A stretch of 64,000 nucleotides of DNA from Bifidobacterium cuniculi (lineage in GTDB: Bacteria > Actinomycetota > Actinomycetes > Actinomycetales > Bifidobacteriaceae): the NCBI RefSeq assembly GCF_000741575.1, contig NZ_JGYV01000005.1, positions 62,001 through 126,000 of the forward strand, read 5' to 3'. Positions 17,795-27,862 of the stretch are shown here, one piece after another (positions within the stretch are counted from its first letter, which is position 1; every line of letters begins with the position of its first letter). The position numbers and the translations under genes were made by a program. The notes under the pieces are model-generated. The model was not told the DNA's origin and ran no database searches. It was given only the letters and a program-made list of their open reading frames with translations.

Positions 17795-19240
17795 ATGACC
17801 GGCATGCCGACCATCGATTCTATCCGTCGCAAGCGAAGGGACGGCGCCACCATCACGGCCATCGCCCGCGACCTGGAGATCAGCGAACCGACCGTGCGCA
17901 AGTACCTCAGGGCCGACGGCCTGTCACCCAGGCCGCCCGTACGTGCTTCCCGCCCGTCGATACTCGACCCATACATGCCGCTTATTCGGGCAGTGGCTGT
18001 CCGAAGACCGGGATAGTTGGAGCAAGCAGCGGCACACCGCAACGCGCATCCACCAGCGTCTGGTCGAGGAGCATGGCGTGAAGGTTTCCCTGTCGACCGT
18101 CAACCGCAAGGTCAACGAATTCAAGGAGCAGTTCCGCCTCGAACGCGAACACGGGTTCTCGGGGCCTGTCCTGGTACGAGGCCGAGGCACAGGCCGATTC
18201 CGTGCCGGGTGGACGTCTACTGGCATGGCATCCGCCGACGTATGCGCATCTTCGTGCTCTCGTTCCCGTATTCGAACACCGCGGTCGCTTCCCTGATGCC
18301 GGGCGAGAACGCTGAATGCACCTGCCAGGCTCTCAGGGACCTGTTCGAACGCATCGGTGGGGTGCCCCGGCGGATCGTGTCCGGTCAATGCCGCGGGCAT
18401 CGGGCATAAGGATCGTGACGGGTCGGTGCGCTACGCGGAACTGTTCGCCGCGTTCCGTGCCCACTACGGGTTTGAGTCGAGTCTGTGCAACCCGTATTCG
18501 GGCCAGGGAAAGGCAATGTGGAATCCAAGGTGGGTGCAATCAGGAGATCCCTGTTCGTGCCGGTGCCCAGGGCATGGTCCTACGACACGTTCAATGCGCA
18601 ACTATTCGAACGGTGCATGGCGATGGCGTCCAAGGAGCATTACCGCAAAGGCGAAAGCGAGGCCCTCCTGTTCGAACATGACCGTGCCCGGCTGCTGGCG
18701 TTGCCGGCCAAGGCTTTCGACGTCGTCACCTACAAGCGCATGAAGGCCGACAAGTACGGCGCCGTCACTTTGCAGGGCAGGCATCGCTACCTGGCGGGTA
18801 TCGAGCATGCAGGCCGTGAGACCGTCGTCGGTCTTCGCGCCCTGGACGTCGACCTGCTGGACGCCAAGGGCGGGGAAATCATCGCGCACGAGCGTGCCTA
18901 CGGGGACGGTCCCTCGAGCAGCGAGGAGGCGATCCAGCAGTTGGAGGCGTTGTGTTGCAAGGCCAACGCGTGGCCCAACAGCCAGGTCAGGGACGCGCTG
19001 CCCGACCCGTTGCGCGACTTCCTCGACCAACAGGACCGCATCAGCCTGCAGGGCCACTTGCGTACCCTGCCGCGGACCAGCCGCGAGACCGGGTGGGAAA
19101 CCGCCCTGGCCGCGATGGGCGGGGTGCTCGAGGCCACCGGCACCCTGGAACGCGCCAGCATCGATCTGCAGGCCGCTCGCTTGGCATCCGGAAGCGAGCC
19201 CATTCGCTATGACGACGAGATCGACCTTGGGCGAATATGA
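17795..19240 (+). pseudogene. istA: IS21 transposase IstA, frameshifted
   Basis: Pieces of IstA occur in successive frames. The N-terminal HTH (DSIRRKRRDGATITAIARDL, SEPTVRKYLRADG) is in one frame to about 18015. A second frame carries TRIHQRLVEEHGVKVSLSTV and NRKVNEFKEQF up to about 18290. The integrase core is further disrupted around 18180-18480. A long C-terminal part (18485-19240, NPYSGQGK to EIDLGRI) is intact. At least three frame changes are needed to restore it. The DDE residues are scattered across the broken frames, so no active transposase is made. Confidence 0.85.
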
Positions 19241-19276
19241 CATCGCCTTCAGCCACGATGACGAGGAGGTCGTCCG

Positions 19277-20054
19277 ATGGAATCCACCGCTGCCAGCGAA
19301 CGGCTGCGACGGGATGCACGCAGTCTGTTCCTTTCCACTGCCACGATCGATGACATGCTCGAATGGGCCACGCCCCGCCAGATAGACGCCATCAGTCGTC
19401 TGCTGGCCACCGAGATCGCCAACCGGGAAGCCAGCAAGAAAGCACGCCTGCTCAAGCGTGCCAGGTTCCCCGTCGTCAAGACCCTGGACGGCTACGGCTT
19501 CACCCATGTCAAGCTGCCCGACGGCTACACCAGGGAACAACTTGTCTCATTGGAGTTCATCCCGCGCGCCCAGGACCTGGTGTTCTACTGCTCGCACCGG
19601 CAGGGGCAAGACCCACTTGGCGACCGCCCTGGGCCTCAAGGGGCGTCGAGGAGGGCATGAACGTGCGCTTCTGCCAGACCGCGGAACTCGTCCTGCAACT
19701 GGGCAAGGCCAAACGCGCCGGCAGCCTGGACACGTTGCTGCGTGACTTGGGCAAGGCCGACCTGGTAATCCTGGACGAGTTCGGCTACGTACCCTTCGAC
19801 ATCGACGGCGCCAGGCTACTCTACCAGATCATCGCGGGCGCCTACGAACGACGCAGCATCATCCTCCGCCACGAACATCGAGTTTCGGCAAATGGGGCAC
19901 GATCTTCTCCGATGACAAGCTCGCCGCCGCAATCGTAGACCGCATCGTGCACCACGGCCGGCTCGTCGAGTTCCAGGGTCCCAGCAGGCGCATGGACCAA
20001 GCCCTCATGTTCGGAAAAGAACAACCACCAACCAACCAAAACACCATGGCATGA
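19277..20054 (+). pseudogene. istB: IS21 helper ATPase IstB, frameshifted
   Basis: Starts with MESTAASERLRRDAR and runs in one frame to RAQDLVFYC. The Walker A stretch (TGRGKTHLATALGLKG) lies in a second frame, the Walker B region (LGKADLVILDEFGYV) in a third, and the C-terminus (KWGTIFSDDKLAAAIVDRI) in yet another. So at least three indels separate conserved blocks. IstB normally loads the transposase on target DNA. Decay is like that of istA, consistent with a long-dead element. Confidence 0.85.
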
Positions 20055-20057
20055 GCT

Positions 20058-20099
20058 TGTGACCAGAACCGAAAAAACTACATGACTATTTCCGAAACA
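20058..20099 (+). repeat. Right inverted repeat of IS21-family element
   Basis: TGTGACCAGAACCGAAAAAA, then CTACATGACTATTTCCGAAACA; pairs with the left end at 17672-17713. It follows the istB remnant by three bases. Confidence 0.65.
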
Positions 20100-20202
20100 C
20101 CGACTTGACAAAAAAACAATCCCCTGTTCTGCGTCTCTAAGGCCAGTCGGTGATTTGCAGGAGACAAGATACATGCATAGTGAATTTGCTCGAGCATTAG
20201 CA

Positions 20203-20247
20203 TTTTGGGAGTGGAGCAGAGATGACATCTCTGCTCCACTCCCAAAA
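20203..20247. terminator. Perfect 45-base hairpin
   Basis: TTTTGGGAGTGGAGCAGA and its exact complement enclose GATGACA, giving a stem of about 18-20 pairs flanked by T and A runs. It lies between the dead insertion sequence and the end of the AIPR gene and would work as a bidirectional terminator. The rest of 20100-20442 is AT-rich with no visible gene. Confidence 0.65.
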
Positions 20248-20442
20248 CTAAGTTCCTGGAAGCGCCTTCGAAGCTTGCTTTCCCAGTTATCTCCATAGGA
20301 GAAGGTAACGAGTGGCACTTGCGTTATACGCTATAATTTTTTAAATTTGCTGTAGGTGACGCAGGTTTACTATAATATTATTTCGGCATACGCACTTCCG
20401 TCATTTGATTAATGATTTTGAGTGGCTCAATTCACATAATAA

Positions 20443-22141
20443 TCATTCTTTAAGTACGAAATCTTTAATTTTTTGACATTTTTGTTGATTTTTGAATATG
20501 TTGGCTGGATATGAGGCTGGAAACAGATTCGAGACAGCATCTTGTGTTTTTGCTATGTACTTCTTTAACAAAGGTGAAATCATTTCATCAATTTCTTGTT
20601 CTTGAAGGATCTCATCTCCTAGCTCTTTCGTTGCTTTCAATTCCTGTAGGACAAGGTGAAGCAGGAATCGATTGCCATGAATTAGGATTAGGGGTGAAAC
20701 GTTGCTGCCAAGACCTTTTCGTACATTGTTTAGGGAATGCTCAACCCCTGTCATTATTTGGACAGCGTTGTACATGGCTATCGCGCTTAAACTCTCATTG
20801 AAGAGGCGTGTGTATGGCGGCTTGGATATGCTCGCAGTCAAGGCGCCGAGTTTACTTTTTGCCATCGTCGACAGAGCGACGTCTGAATTGAGGCATGCTA
20901 ATGCAGGAGTTGCCTGATCTAATGTGATAACACGCTCTCCATCATTCTCCGTGGAAGAGGTCCTGTAGACATAGTTGATTCTTGGTGTTTCCATCAACAA
21001 TTCTTTACGAAGTCGTTCTTGCTGCGGGTCGAGCGACGCAAAATCCTTGCCGTCAACACGGTTTTGCATATTGGAATGCCTTGTGATTCTTGATGCTGCA
21101 TCGTCTGGCATGTCCGAGAGGTCAATAATCTCAAGAAGAACTTTGGCTCTTCCTACTTTTTCGGGATCTTTTTCGTAGCTTCTTGCAATTGCTCCAGTAG
21201 TTTGCGCACCATTTACTACAGAAAGATTGTGCAGTTCAAAATGTCCTACTTCGTGGTTACCTGCATTGGCTAAAGTTTTGTCAACTCTTGAGCAAAGTAA
21301 TTTAATTCCATTATTATAATAGAAGAAATTTCCCGGGTCGGAGGAAAGGGTTTCCATTATCTCAAGATTGACTTCAGAATCTACTTTAAAATATCTAATA
21401 TTTTGAGAGAATAGCGAATTTCCGTATTCGTTGTACCAGTTAGCAATTACGTCGGCACTTACTAAGCCGTAATATGCGCGGTATGGTTCTGTGATGCTTC
21501 CCCATTGGAGCAAGTCAAGTGTAACATCGATGTCTTTTCGTTCTGTTCCTTGTGAAAGGAACTCGTATATGTCGCCTTGAGATATCTCTCTAAAGCGGAG
21601 AGGCTCATCTCCCTCGTCGTTTATTATTTTTGATATAATTATCAATTATTGATTTGTTTTCTTTATTAATTTTGTTGTTGCATGTGGTGACGAAGACTGC
21701 TGTTATGGAGTAGCCTGGAGTGCTTAGAACTTTAACGATCTCGTCATAATGTGTCCGTAGGCGTTTGTTTGCTTCGCCTAGGTTTAAGTCGGTGATACAT
21801 TCTAGCGAATTTTTGAAATTAAGAATTTCATTTTTACTTATTCCTTTCTTTCCTGATTCGTGCCATTTACTTTGGACTATAATCAAATTTCGATTTATCT
21901 CGTCCAAGTACATTGCGTCAATGCCGATATCTCCGAAGCCGTCAACGACGGAATCTAATGCGTCCTGTACGCTGCAGTTGGAGGATTCCATCTGAACAGC
22001 CAAAGCAGCAAGGCGCCGAGAATACTTAGCGCTTTCCTTGGCTGATTCGTTACTGGAGCTGAAATCTGACATGTCTACTTCTGGCATCAGCTGTTCCAGC
22101 TGCCCCGCAATTTGTCGCATCTTTAGGGGTAAAGCAGCCAT
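20443..22141 (-). pseudogene. AIPR-family abortive-infection protein, split by one frameshift
   Basis: Two overlapping frames together make one protein of about 560 aa. The N-terminal part (start 22141, stop 21605) carries GIDAMYLDEINRNLIIVQSKW, resembling the restriction-like N-domain of AIPR proteins. The C-terminal part (21645-20443) holds the family hallmarks FFYYNNGIKLLCS and LSVVNGAQTTGAIAR. The frames meet at 21605-21645 in an A/T-rich tract with an A5 run, so a one-base slip would restore the gene. AIPR proteins are linked to phage resistance. It is divergent from the restriction system. This may be phase variation, a sequencing slip or real decay. An alternative GTG start lies at 22150. 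Confidence 0.75.
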
Positions 22142-22344
22142 AACATCCACCCTTCATAAGCATATTGCTAATTATGACTATTCGCGTTATCGAGAGTAGG
22201 CCGTATTTCGACGATCTTGTCGCTATGCGTCCAGCATGTGAGAAAGCTGTAGGAGTTTCCTAAGCAGGATCTGTCTAATGAAAATGTCATACTATCTAGT
22301 AGACAAAATAGTGATTGAGATCCATGTTGCTTAGGAGTCTGTTG

Positions 22345-24681
22345 ATGGGTAATATCGGTAGTGAAGTACGACATCAATTTCTCGACGAGGTTCAACAAGA
22401 TCTGCTGAGCATTTTACCTGTGACCCCTGGCGACATTGACAGCATTGTTGAACAGTTCGGTTCCTTTGAGACGATGTTTCAGGAAGGAAGGAACGATCCA
22501 CGTTGGAAATTGTTGAAGGACAATCTAAGAAAACGTGGAATGGCTGAACCGGAGTGGTGGCGTACTCCGCTGGGCAGATTTGCTGCCCAGAATATAGATG
22601 ATTTAGATGTGAGCGTTGTGTCCTGCGTGGATGCGGCGAAAATACTGGGGGTGACAAAAGGAACCGTATCCACCTTGGTGCGGCGTGGTACTCTTGCGTC
22701 CCGTCAAGGACAGCCATATCTCAGTGCGGTTCTAGGCAGAATGCTTCACCCCAAGACCGCTGGTCGTCCCCGCAAGGTATCTAATGATCGGATTGTTGGT
22801 GTCGGAGAAGATGGCCAGAGAGCTAAGCCCATCCTGAAGTGGGCAGGTGGTAAAACGCAGATGTTGGGCACGCTGCTTCCCCTGGTGCCTCAGCAATATG
22901 GTACTTATATTGAGCCGTTCTTCGGCGGTGGTGCGTTGTTCTTTGCTCTCTGTCCGAACAATGCAGTGATTGCGGACAGTAATCCTGAACTTGTAAACCT
23001 CTATGTACAGGTGCGCGACCATGTGGATGACGTGATCGAAGCGCTCTCCCAATACCGCAATGACAAAGAACTTTTCCTTTCCACTCGCGCATTGGACTGG
23101 CAGGCTATGTCGCCGATAGAGGCGGCGGCACGTACGCTATTCCTCAACAAGACCTGCTTCAATGGTTTGTACCGAGTGAACCGCAAGGGACAGTTCAACA
23201 CACCGTTTGGATCATACAAAAATCCCACCATCTGCGATCCCGCGGCATTGAGGGAGGCTTCAGGGGCTCTGTCGCATGCAGTGATTGAGTGTGGTGACTA
23301 CTTGACCATCCTCAAGAAACATGCCAAGCCGGGGGACTTCATCTTTCTCGACCCTCCCTACATTCCTGTGTCCAAGTACGCGGATTTCAAAAGGTATACC
23401 AAGGAACAGTTCGGTATAGGGGATCACTCCAAGCTAGCTATAGAGTTCATGCGCCTATATTCTATGGGATGTCAAGTGGTACTGACCAATTCGAATCATC
23501 CTTTGGTCCATGAGCTATATTCCTCTTTCAAAATTCAAGTTATCCCAACCAGGCGGTCTGTGTCATGCAAGACGTCTAGCAGGGGTGGCGAGGATGTCGT
23601 TGTCTCTGCATTTCCTAAATTGCAGTTGGGTACTTCGCATGGCCATGCCAAGATTGATCCAGACGGGCAGACGCGGCTTTATCCAGCTACTCGTTTTATG
23701 GGTTCTAAGCAAAAGCTTCTTAATGAGTTATGGGATGCGGTCTCTCGGTTTGAGTTCGATTCAGTTGCGGACTTATTCTCTGGATCCGGTGTCGTCAGTT
23801 ATATGTTCAAAGCACGTGGAAAACAGGTCTTCAGTAATGATTACATGGCGATGAGCGCAACGTTCACCAAGGCCTTAGTGGAAAATAATCACGTAACGCT
23901 TCCCCGAGAAGAGGCCTTAAGGCTACTCGAAGACTGCTCTACAGACAATTTCGTGGAGAGTACCTTTAAAGACTTGTATTATTCGGATGAGGATAACCAC
24001 CTCATCGACGTGTTGCGCACTAGGATCAAAACCCTGGAGGACCCCTACAAGCATGCTATAGCCATGATGGCATTGATTCGTGCTTGCACGAAGAAAAGGC
24101 CGCGTGGCATCTTCACGTACACCGGTCAACGTTATGATGATGGACGTCAAGATTTGCGTAAAAGTCTGTCTAGGCAGTTTTTGGAAGCTGTTGATGCAAT
24201 AAACGCTGCGGTATTTGACAATGGCAAGGCAAATCGATCCGTAAGATCAAATGCTTTGAAAGTTGGTGCAGGCTCTTTTGATTTAGTTTACATTGATCCG
24301 CCTTATTACTCGCCTTTATCTGATAATGAATATGTGCGGCGTTACCATTTTGTAGAGGGGCTGGCCTGTGACTGGCAAGGTGTGCAGATGCAAGAGCACA
24401 CAAAGACCAAGAAATTTAAGTCATACCCTACGCCTTTCTCTTCTAGAACTGGTGCAGCGCAAGCTTTTGATGAATTGTTCAAGCGCTACGCTCAAAGCAT
24501 TCTGATCGTCTCTTATTCATCGAACAGTTTGCCTACGAAGGAGGAAATGGTGGAGCTGTTGCGGCGATATAAGCGGCATGTGGAAGTGGTGCCGGTAGAT
24601 TATCGTTATTCCTTTGGCACGCAGCACAAAGGAAGCTCCAATCGCAATCAGGTGCAGGAGTATTTCTTTGTTGCTTACTGA
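22345..24681 (+). CDS. Fused type II DNA adenine methyltransferase: HTH domain plus two Dam-type domains
   Basis: 778 aa. Residues 1-135 are an N-domain with a helix-turn-helix-like stretch VDAAKILGVTKGTVSTLV (95-112), then an AT-hook-like AGRPRK (139-144). The first methyltransferase (about 161-450) has LKWAGGKTQML, IEPFFGGGALF and DPPY (336-339). The second (about 455-778) has RFMGSKQKLL, DLFSGSG (from Asp 476) and DPPYY (from 651). Two alpha-class adenine methylases in one chain typically modify the two strands of an asymmetric type IIS site. The ATG at 22345 has AGGAG seven bases upstream. It is followed by the AlwI-like endonuclease and is AT-richer than the flanking genome, suggesting transfer. 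Confidence 0.9.
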   Translation: MGNIGSEVRHQFLDEVQQDLLSILPVTPGDIDSIVEQFGSFETMFQEGRNDPRWKLLKDNLRKRGMAEPEWWRTPLGRFAAQNIDDLDVSVVSCVDAAKILGVTKGTVSTLVRRGTLASRQGQPYLSAVLGRMLHPKTAGRPRKVSNDRIVGVGEDGQRAKPILKWAGGKTQMLGTLLPLVPQQYGTYIEPFFGGGALFFALCPNNAVIADSNPELVNLYVQVRDHVDDVIEALSQYRNDKELFLSTRALDWQAMSPIEAAARTLFLNKTCFNGLYRVNRKGQFNTPFGSYKNPTICDPAALREASGALSHAVIECGDYLTILKKHAKPGDFIFLDPPYIPVSKYADFKRYTKEQFGIGDHSKLAIEFMRLYSMGCQVVLTNSNHPLVHELYSSFKIQVIPTRRSVSCKTSSRGGEDVVVSAFPKLQLGTSHGHAKIDPDGQTRLYPATRFMGSKQKLLNELWDAVSRFEFDSVADLFSGSGVVSYMFKARGKQVFSNDYMAMSATFTKALVENNHVTLPREEALRLLEDCSTDNFVESTFKDLYYSDEDNHLIDVLRTRIKTLEDPYKHAIAMMALIRACTKKRPRGIFTYTGQRYDDGRQDLRKSLSRQFLEAVDAINAAVFDNGKANRSVRSNALKVGAGSFDLVYIDPPYYSPLSDNEYVRRYHFVEGLACDWQGVQMQEHTKTKKFKSYPTPFSSRTGAAQAFDELFKRYAQSILIVSYSSNSLPTKEEMVELLRRYKRHVEVVPVDYRYSFGTQHKGSSNRNQVQEYFFVAY

Positions 24682-24743
24682 TTCTGCGTCCTAATTGATG
24701 CGTCTTATGAGCCATCCAGTTCTTTTCGCCTTAGAATAGACCT

Positions 24744-26453
24744 ATGGGAAAAGAACTGGATATCTGGCAAATCGGTAACACAGGGTTACGCAGCCCAGCG
24801 CGCGTCTGGGAGGGACTACGTATTTTTGCCGATTCACCTTTCAACGGTGATCTCAGGGGTGCTAACGAGGCCCGCTTTCAAGAGCTGCTCATTGAGAAGG
24901 GCCTTGTAAAGCCTACGGGAACGGCCAAGGATACAAGTAGCTATGCCAGAAAATGGCGTTACATCTTTGGCAGATTTGGCCTTACTTTCCCCAAGGTCAA
25001 CAAGAAGGATGGGCAGCAGGATGAGCTTGGAATCCTTGATGAAGTTACGCCTTTTGGCTATACCTTTCTGAAAGCTGACAGTGATGCGAGCCGTCAAGAG
25101 TGTTTTTTACGCTCTTTGAGCGTGGAACAGTACCCCACCGCCGACAAGAGTGGATTGTTCTCTCCGTTGCGTTGGATATTGGCAATCATGCTCGAGCTGG
25201 AACGTCAAACGGGTAGCAGTGAACTTACTAGGATTGAGTTTTGTTTATGGGGGCAAACCACTGATCCTACCGATGAAGTAAAAGAAGTGGTTGCGAAGAT
25301 TCTTGATCTTAGAGAACGTCGAATGCGCGCTACTGCGAAAAGAAGGTTCGATTCTGCTGAGATCTCTGCCCGAGCCCAAGCTTATTCAAAGCAGAAAAAC
25401 AACTTCACCGATTATGGCGACATGAACATGCGTTATCTGCGTATCGGAGGCGTTCTGCATCGTAAGGGACGCGGTTTGGAGATCGCGTCATCTAAGCACG
25501 TGCTGGCTGAACAATTAGCCAAGCTCACTATGAGTCATGAACCGATCCTGGAAACATATCGTGTTTTATGTCATGGTGCTCCATTGCCGATTGATAACCG
25601 CGCCAGCGCAATGCAAGTGCTACGTGGTGTTGAGAAGCAGCTTAAGGATAACGAGCTCAGTTATGATCTTTCAAAATATGACTTGAGTCAAGTTTCTGAG
25701 ATCAATATGGCGTGCCAAGCACTCGAACAGGAATTGCAGGAGCACGATGAGATGGCGTATGCGCAGAAGCAGCCGGAACAATGGCAGGAGATTTCTGAAT
25801 ATATGCGCTTGCTCACTAAAGGAGGGGGTAAAAGCGTCAACCATGAAGACGAGAATGAAGGTATAGAAGTACCTCGTGAAGAGGCAGCTTCCTATCTCGA
25901 ATGGACGCTTTGGCGAGCTTTGCTGGCCATGGGGCATTTGGAAAACCCGCCAAGTATGGTGAGGCATTTTCGCTTAGATGCTGATTTTTTCCCTGTGTCG
26001 ACAGCCGGGGGAGGGCAAGGAGACCTTTACAGTGACTATGCTGACTATTCACTGCTTACTGAAGTGACTCTGTCCACCTCGTCTAGGCAGGAGGCCATGG
26101 AGGGAGAGCCTGTGCGCCGTCATCTTTGGGATGAGATACAGAAAAACCGTGAACGAGGTCGACAAACAGATACATACGGACTGTTTATTGCTAACAAGGT
26201 AAATAACAATACGGCGGAAACGTTCCGGCATGGTGTCTGGTATGACAACGAGGGTTCAAAGGAGAGGCTAGACATTGTTCCTATGGACCTAGCCGATTTT
26301 AGAGAGTTTTTCATGATGCTTTTTGAAGAAGGTATTACGGATAAGCCGACAGTTCTTAAAAACCTATTGACGTCCAGTGAGGCTCAGCGTGATTCTATGG
26401 ACGCGCCTGAATGGTGTCGATATATTTCACGTATTGCTACTGGAAAAGAATGA
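24744..26453 (+). CDS. Type II (type IIS) restriction endonuclease, AlwI-like family
   Basis: 569 aa, cytoplasmic. The C-terminal part resembles the AlwI/MlyI/BstNBI family: NPPSMVRHFRLDADFFPVS, then GGGQGDLYSDY with Asp 427 and LLTEVTLSTSSRQ with Glu 440, followed by EGEPVRRHLW. D427...E440-V-T is the likely metal site. The N-terminal half should recognise DNA. Its partner, the fused double methyltransferase, lies 62 bp upstream on the same strand, as expected for an asymmetric site. AlwI itself recognises GGATC; whether this enzyme shares that site cannot be told from sequence alone. The ribosome site is weak. Confidence 0.8.
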   Translation: MGKELDIWQIGNTGLRSPARVWEGLRIFADSPFNGDLRGANEARFQELLIEKGLVKPTGTAKDTSSYARKWRYIFGRFGLTFPKVNKKDGQQDELGILDEVTPFGYTFLKADSDASRQECFLRSLSVEQYPTADKSGLFSPLRWILAIMLELERQTGSSELTRIEFCLWGQTTDPTDEVKEVVAKILDLRERRMRATAKRRFDSAEISARAQAYSKQKNNFTDYGDMNMRYLRIGGVLHRKGRGLEIASSKHVLAEQLAKLTMSHEPILETYRVLCHGAPLPIDNRASAMQVLRGVEKQLKDNELSYDLSKYDLSQVSEINMACQALEQELQEHDEMAYAQKQPEQWQEISEYMRLLTKGGGKSVNHEDENEGIEVPREEAASYLEWTLWRALLAMGHLENPPSMVRHFRLDADFFPVSTAGGGQGDLYSDYADYSLLTEVTLSTSSRQEAMEGEPVRRHLWDEIQKNRERGRQTDTYGLFIANKVNNNTAETFRHGVWYDNEGSKERLDIVPMDLADFREFFMMLFEEGITDKPTVLKNLLTSSEAQRDSMDAPEWCRYISRIATGKE

Positions 26454-26595
26454 TCATGTAAAGGGGCTGGAAATCATGATACGTCTCGCAGTCAACCTTT
26501 GTTGTGCAAATGTAATTGAGACAGGTGAAGTGACCGATTGCAAGGGAGAAGATGTATTATAGGTGAAAAAATGAGGAGAGAGGGAAAGCGGTCCT

Positions 26596-27420
26596 ATGTC
26601 TTCTGAAGTGGTGAGTCCGTTGCGGGACGATCTTATCCGCATATTGTCATTTGTTCAAATTGCCAATGACCATCAATGCTGTCCTCAAGTTGCGGATATT
26701 GAATACATCTTTTCTCACAGAGAGCCGATTGCCACAAGGCTAAGAGACTTTGACTTCGGTCCTAGGAGTCGGGAGCTTATGGATGTTGTTTTTTCTTCTT
26801 CGCATTTATCGAGTTCTACAGATTCTGCCACGGATTATTTGAGTGGAGCAGGCCTCATAGAAATTGAGGATGGGAAAATTCAAATCACATCTTTTGGGCG
26901 CGCTTTGGTTGAAGATGCTAATCACGTTGAGGATGATTCAGATGTAGCTGTAACGTTTAAGAAAGACGATCCATATGCATACCAAAAGCTGTGGCAGACG
27001 TTGTCTGCGCCAAACATGCTTTACTTAATCGATCCTTACTTCAAGGCTGATTACCTTGGGTTTATAATCACTACATCTATTCAACGAATACTGGTCGCAA
27101 ACAGCGTACACGGTAATGGTCGCAAAGAGCTTATATCTCTGGAATTGGCCCTAGGTGGGTTGGAAGCGCAGGGACGCGATATGGTAGAAGTGCGTTCGAC
27201 TGATGCTGCGAATTTGCATGACCGATATGTGATCGGTAAGGATGGGGCGACGTATATGATAGGAAGGTCCATTAATGGTATTGGGCGGAGCACGACCATT
27301 TTTCTTCCTCTTCCTTTATTGGCGTCGAAAGCCATTAAGGATGAAATGGAGCAACTATGGAATCAAGGACGGCCGGTTTGTCCCAAAAAACCAACAGAAA
27401 TAGAAACGCTTGATGAATAA
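26596..27420 (+). CDS. PLD-like protein associated with the restriction system
   Basis: 274 aa. The N-terminal half (about 1-115) looks like a winged-helix region (TDYLSGAGLIEIEDGKIQIT, FGRALVED). The C-terminal half resembles a phospholipase-D-like fold with an altered HKD motif: NLHDRYVIGKDGATYMIGRS, where His 208, Asp 209 and Arg 210 lead into SINGIGRSTT. GAGGAGAGAGGG precedes the ATG. It follows the endonuclease by 142 bp on the same strand and has the same AT-rich base use, so it probably belongs to the same defence cassette as an accessory or control protein. The function is not known. Confidence 0.6.
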   Translation: MSSEVVSPLRDDLIRILSFVQIANDHQCCPQVADIEYIFSHREPIATRLRDFDFGPRSRELMDVVFSSSHLSSSTDSATDYLSGAGLIEIEDGKIQITSFGRALVEDANHVEDDSDVAVTFKKDDPYAYQKLWQTLSAPNMLYLIDPYFKADYLGFIITTSIQRILVANSVHGNGRKELISLELALGGLEAQGRDMVEVRSTDAANLHDRYVIGKDGATYMIGRSINGIGRSTTIFLPLPLLASKAIKDEMEQLWNQGRPVCPKKPTEIETLDE

Positions 27421-27862
27421 GCAATGTTTACTGTCATAGTTGACGGTATTTCAATATTGATATTAGGTGGATTGTCGATTTGATTATTTTCCTTAGGCTT
27501 TCTGTTCAAGGGCTGCGAGGCTTGCGTACGGGTTTATAGGCGGGGCATGTATTTGTTGACAGGTAAATGATGAGCATGTTTGCTTCGCACGCGTGGAGAT
27601 GCTCCTGTCAAGAAAAATGCCACCCTAGTGTGCACCATTGAGACAATGGGAGGCATTAGTGGCTTTTAACGCATTCAATCTTACTGTTTGGTGGGAATGC
27701 TGTCAAAGTACTGGGACATTCCGTAGATCTAGTTGTTTGATGCACCTGTGGCCACCATATGCGCTTGTTGTCGGGAACAAGATCAATTAGCATCCAGAGA
27801 TGCGTCCTGCCCAACTTGGTCGTCGCCCGCCACCCACCGCCCCACGCACTGCAATCGACACC
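27421..27862. other. Intergenic stretch with no recognised gene
   Basis: A mixed-composition transition between the AT-rich restriction cassette and GC-rich DNA. I see no convincing reading frame, RNA gene or long repeat. It probably contains the right border of the transferred block. Confidence 0.5.

Larger units (their letters stand above)
17672..20099 (+). mobile_element. Degenerate IS21-family insertion sequence
   Basis: About 2.4 kb with an istA-like and an istB-like gene in the standard order, both frameshifted. The ends are related inverted repeats running TGTTACGG...GGTCACA on the left (17672-17713) and TGTGACCAG...CCGAAACA on the right (20058-20099). No clear target duplication is seen. 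It borders the AT-richer defence block, so it may have had a part in that block's arrival; the element itself can no longer move unless helped in trans. Confidence 0.8.
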
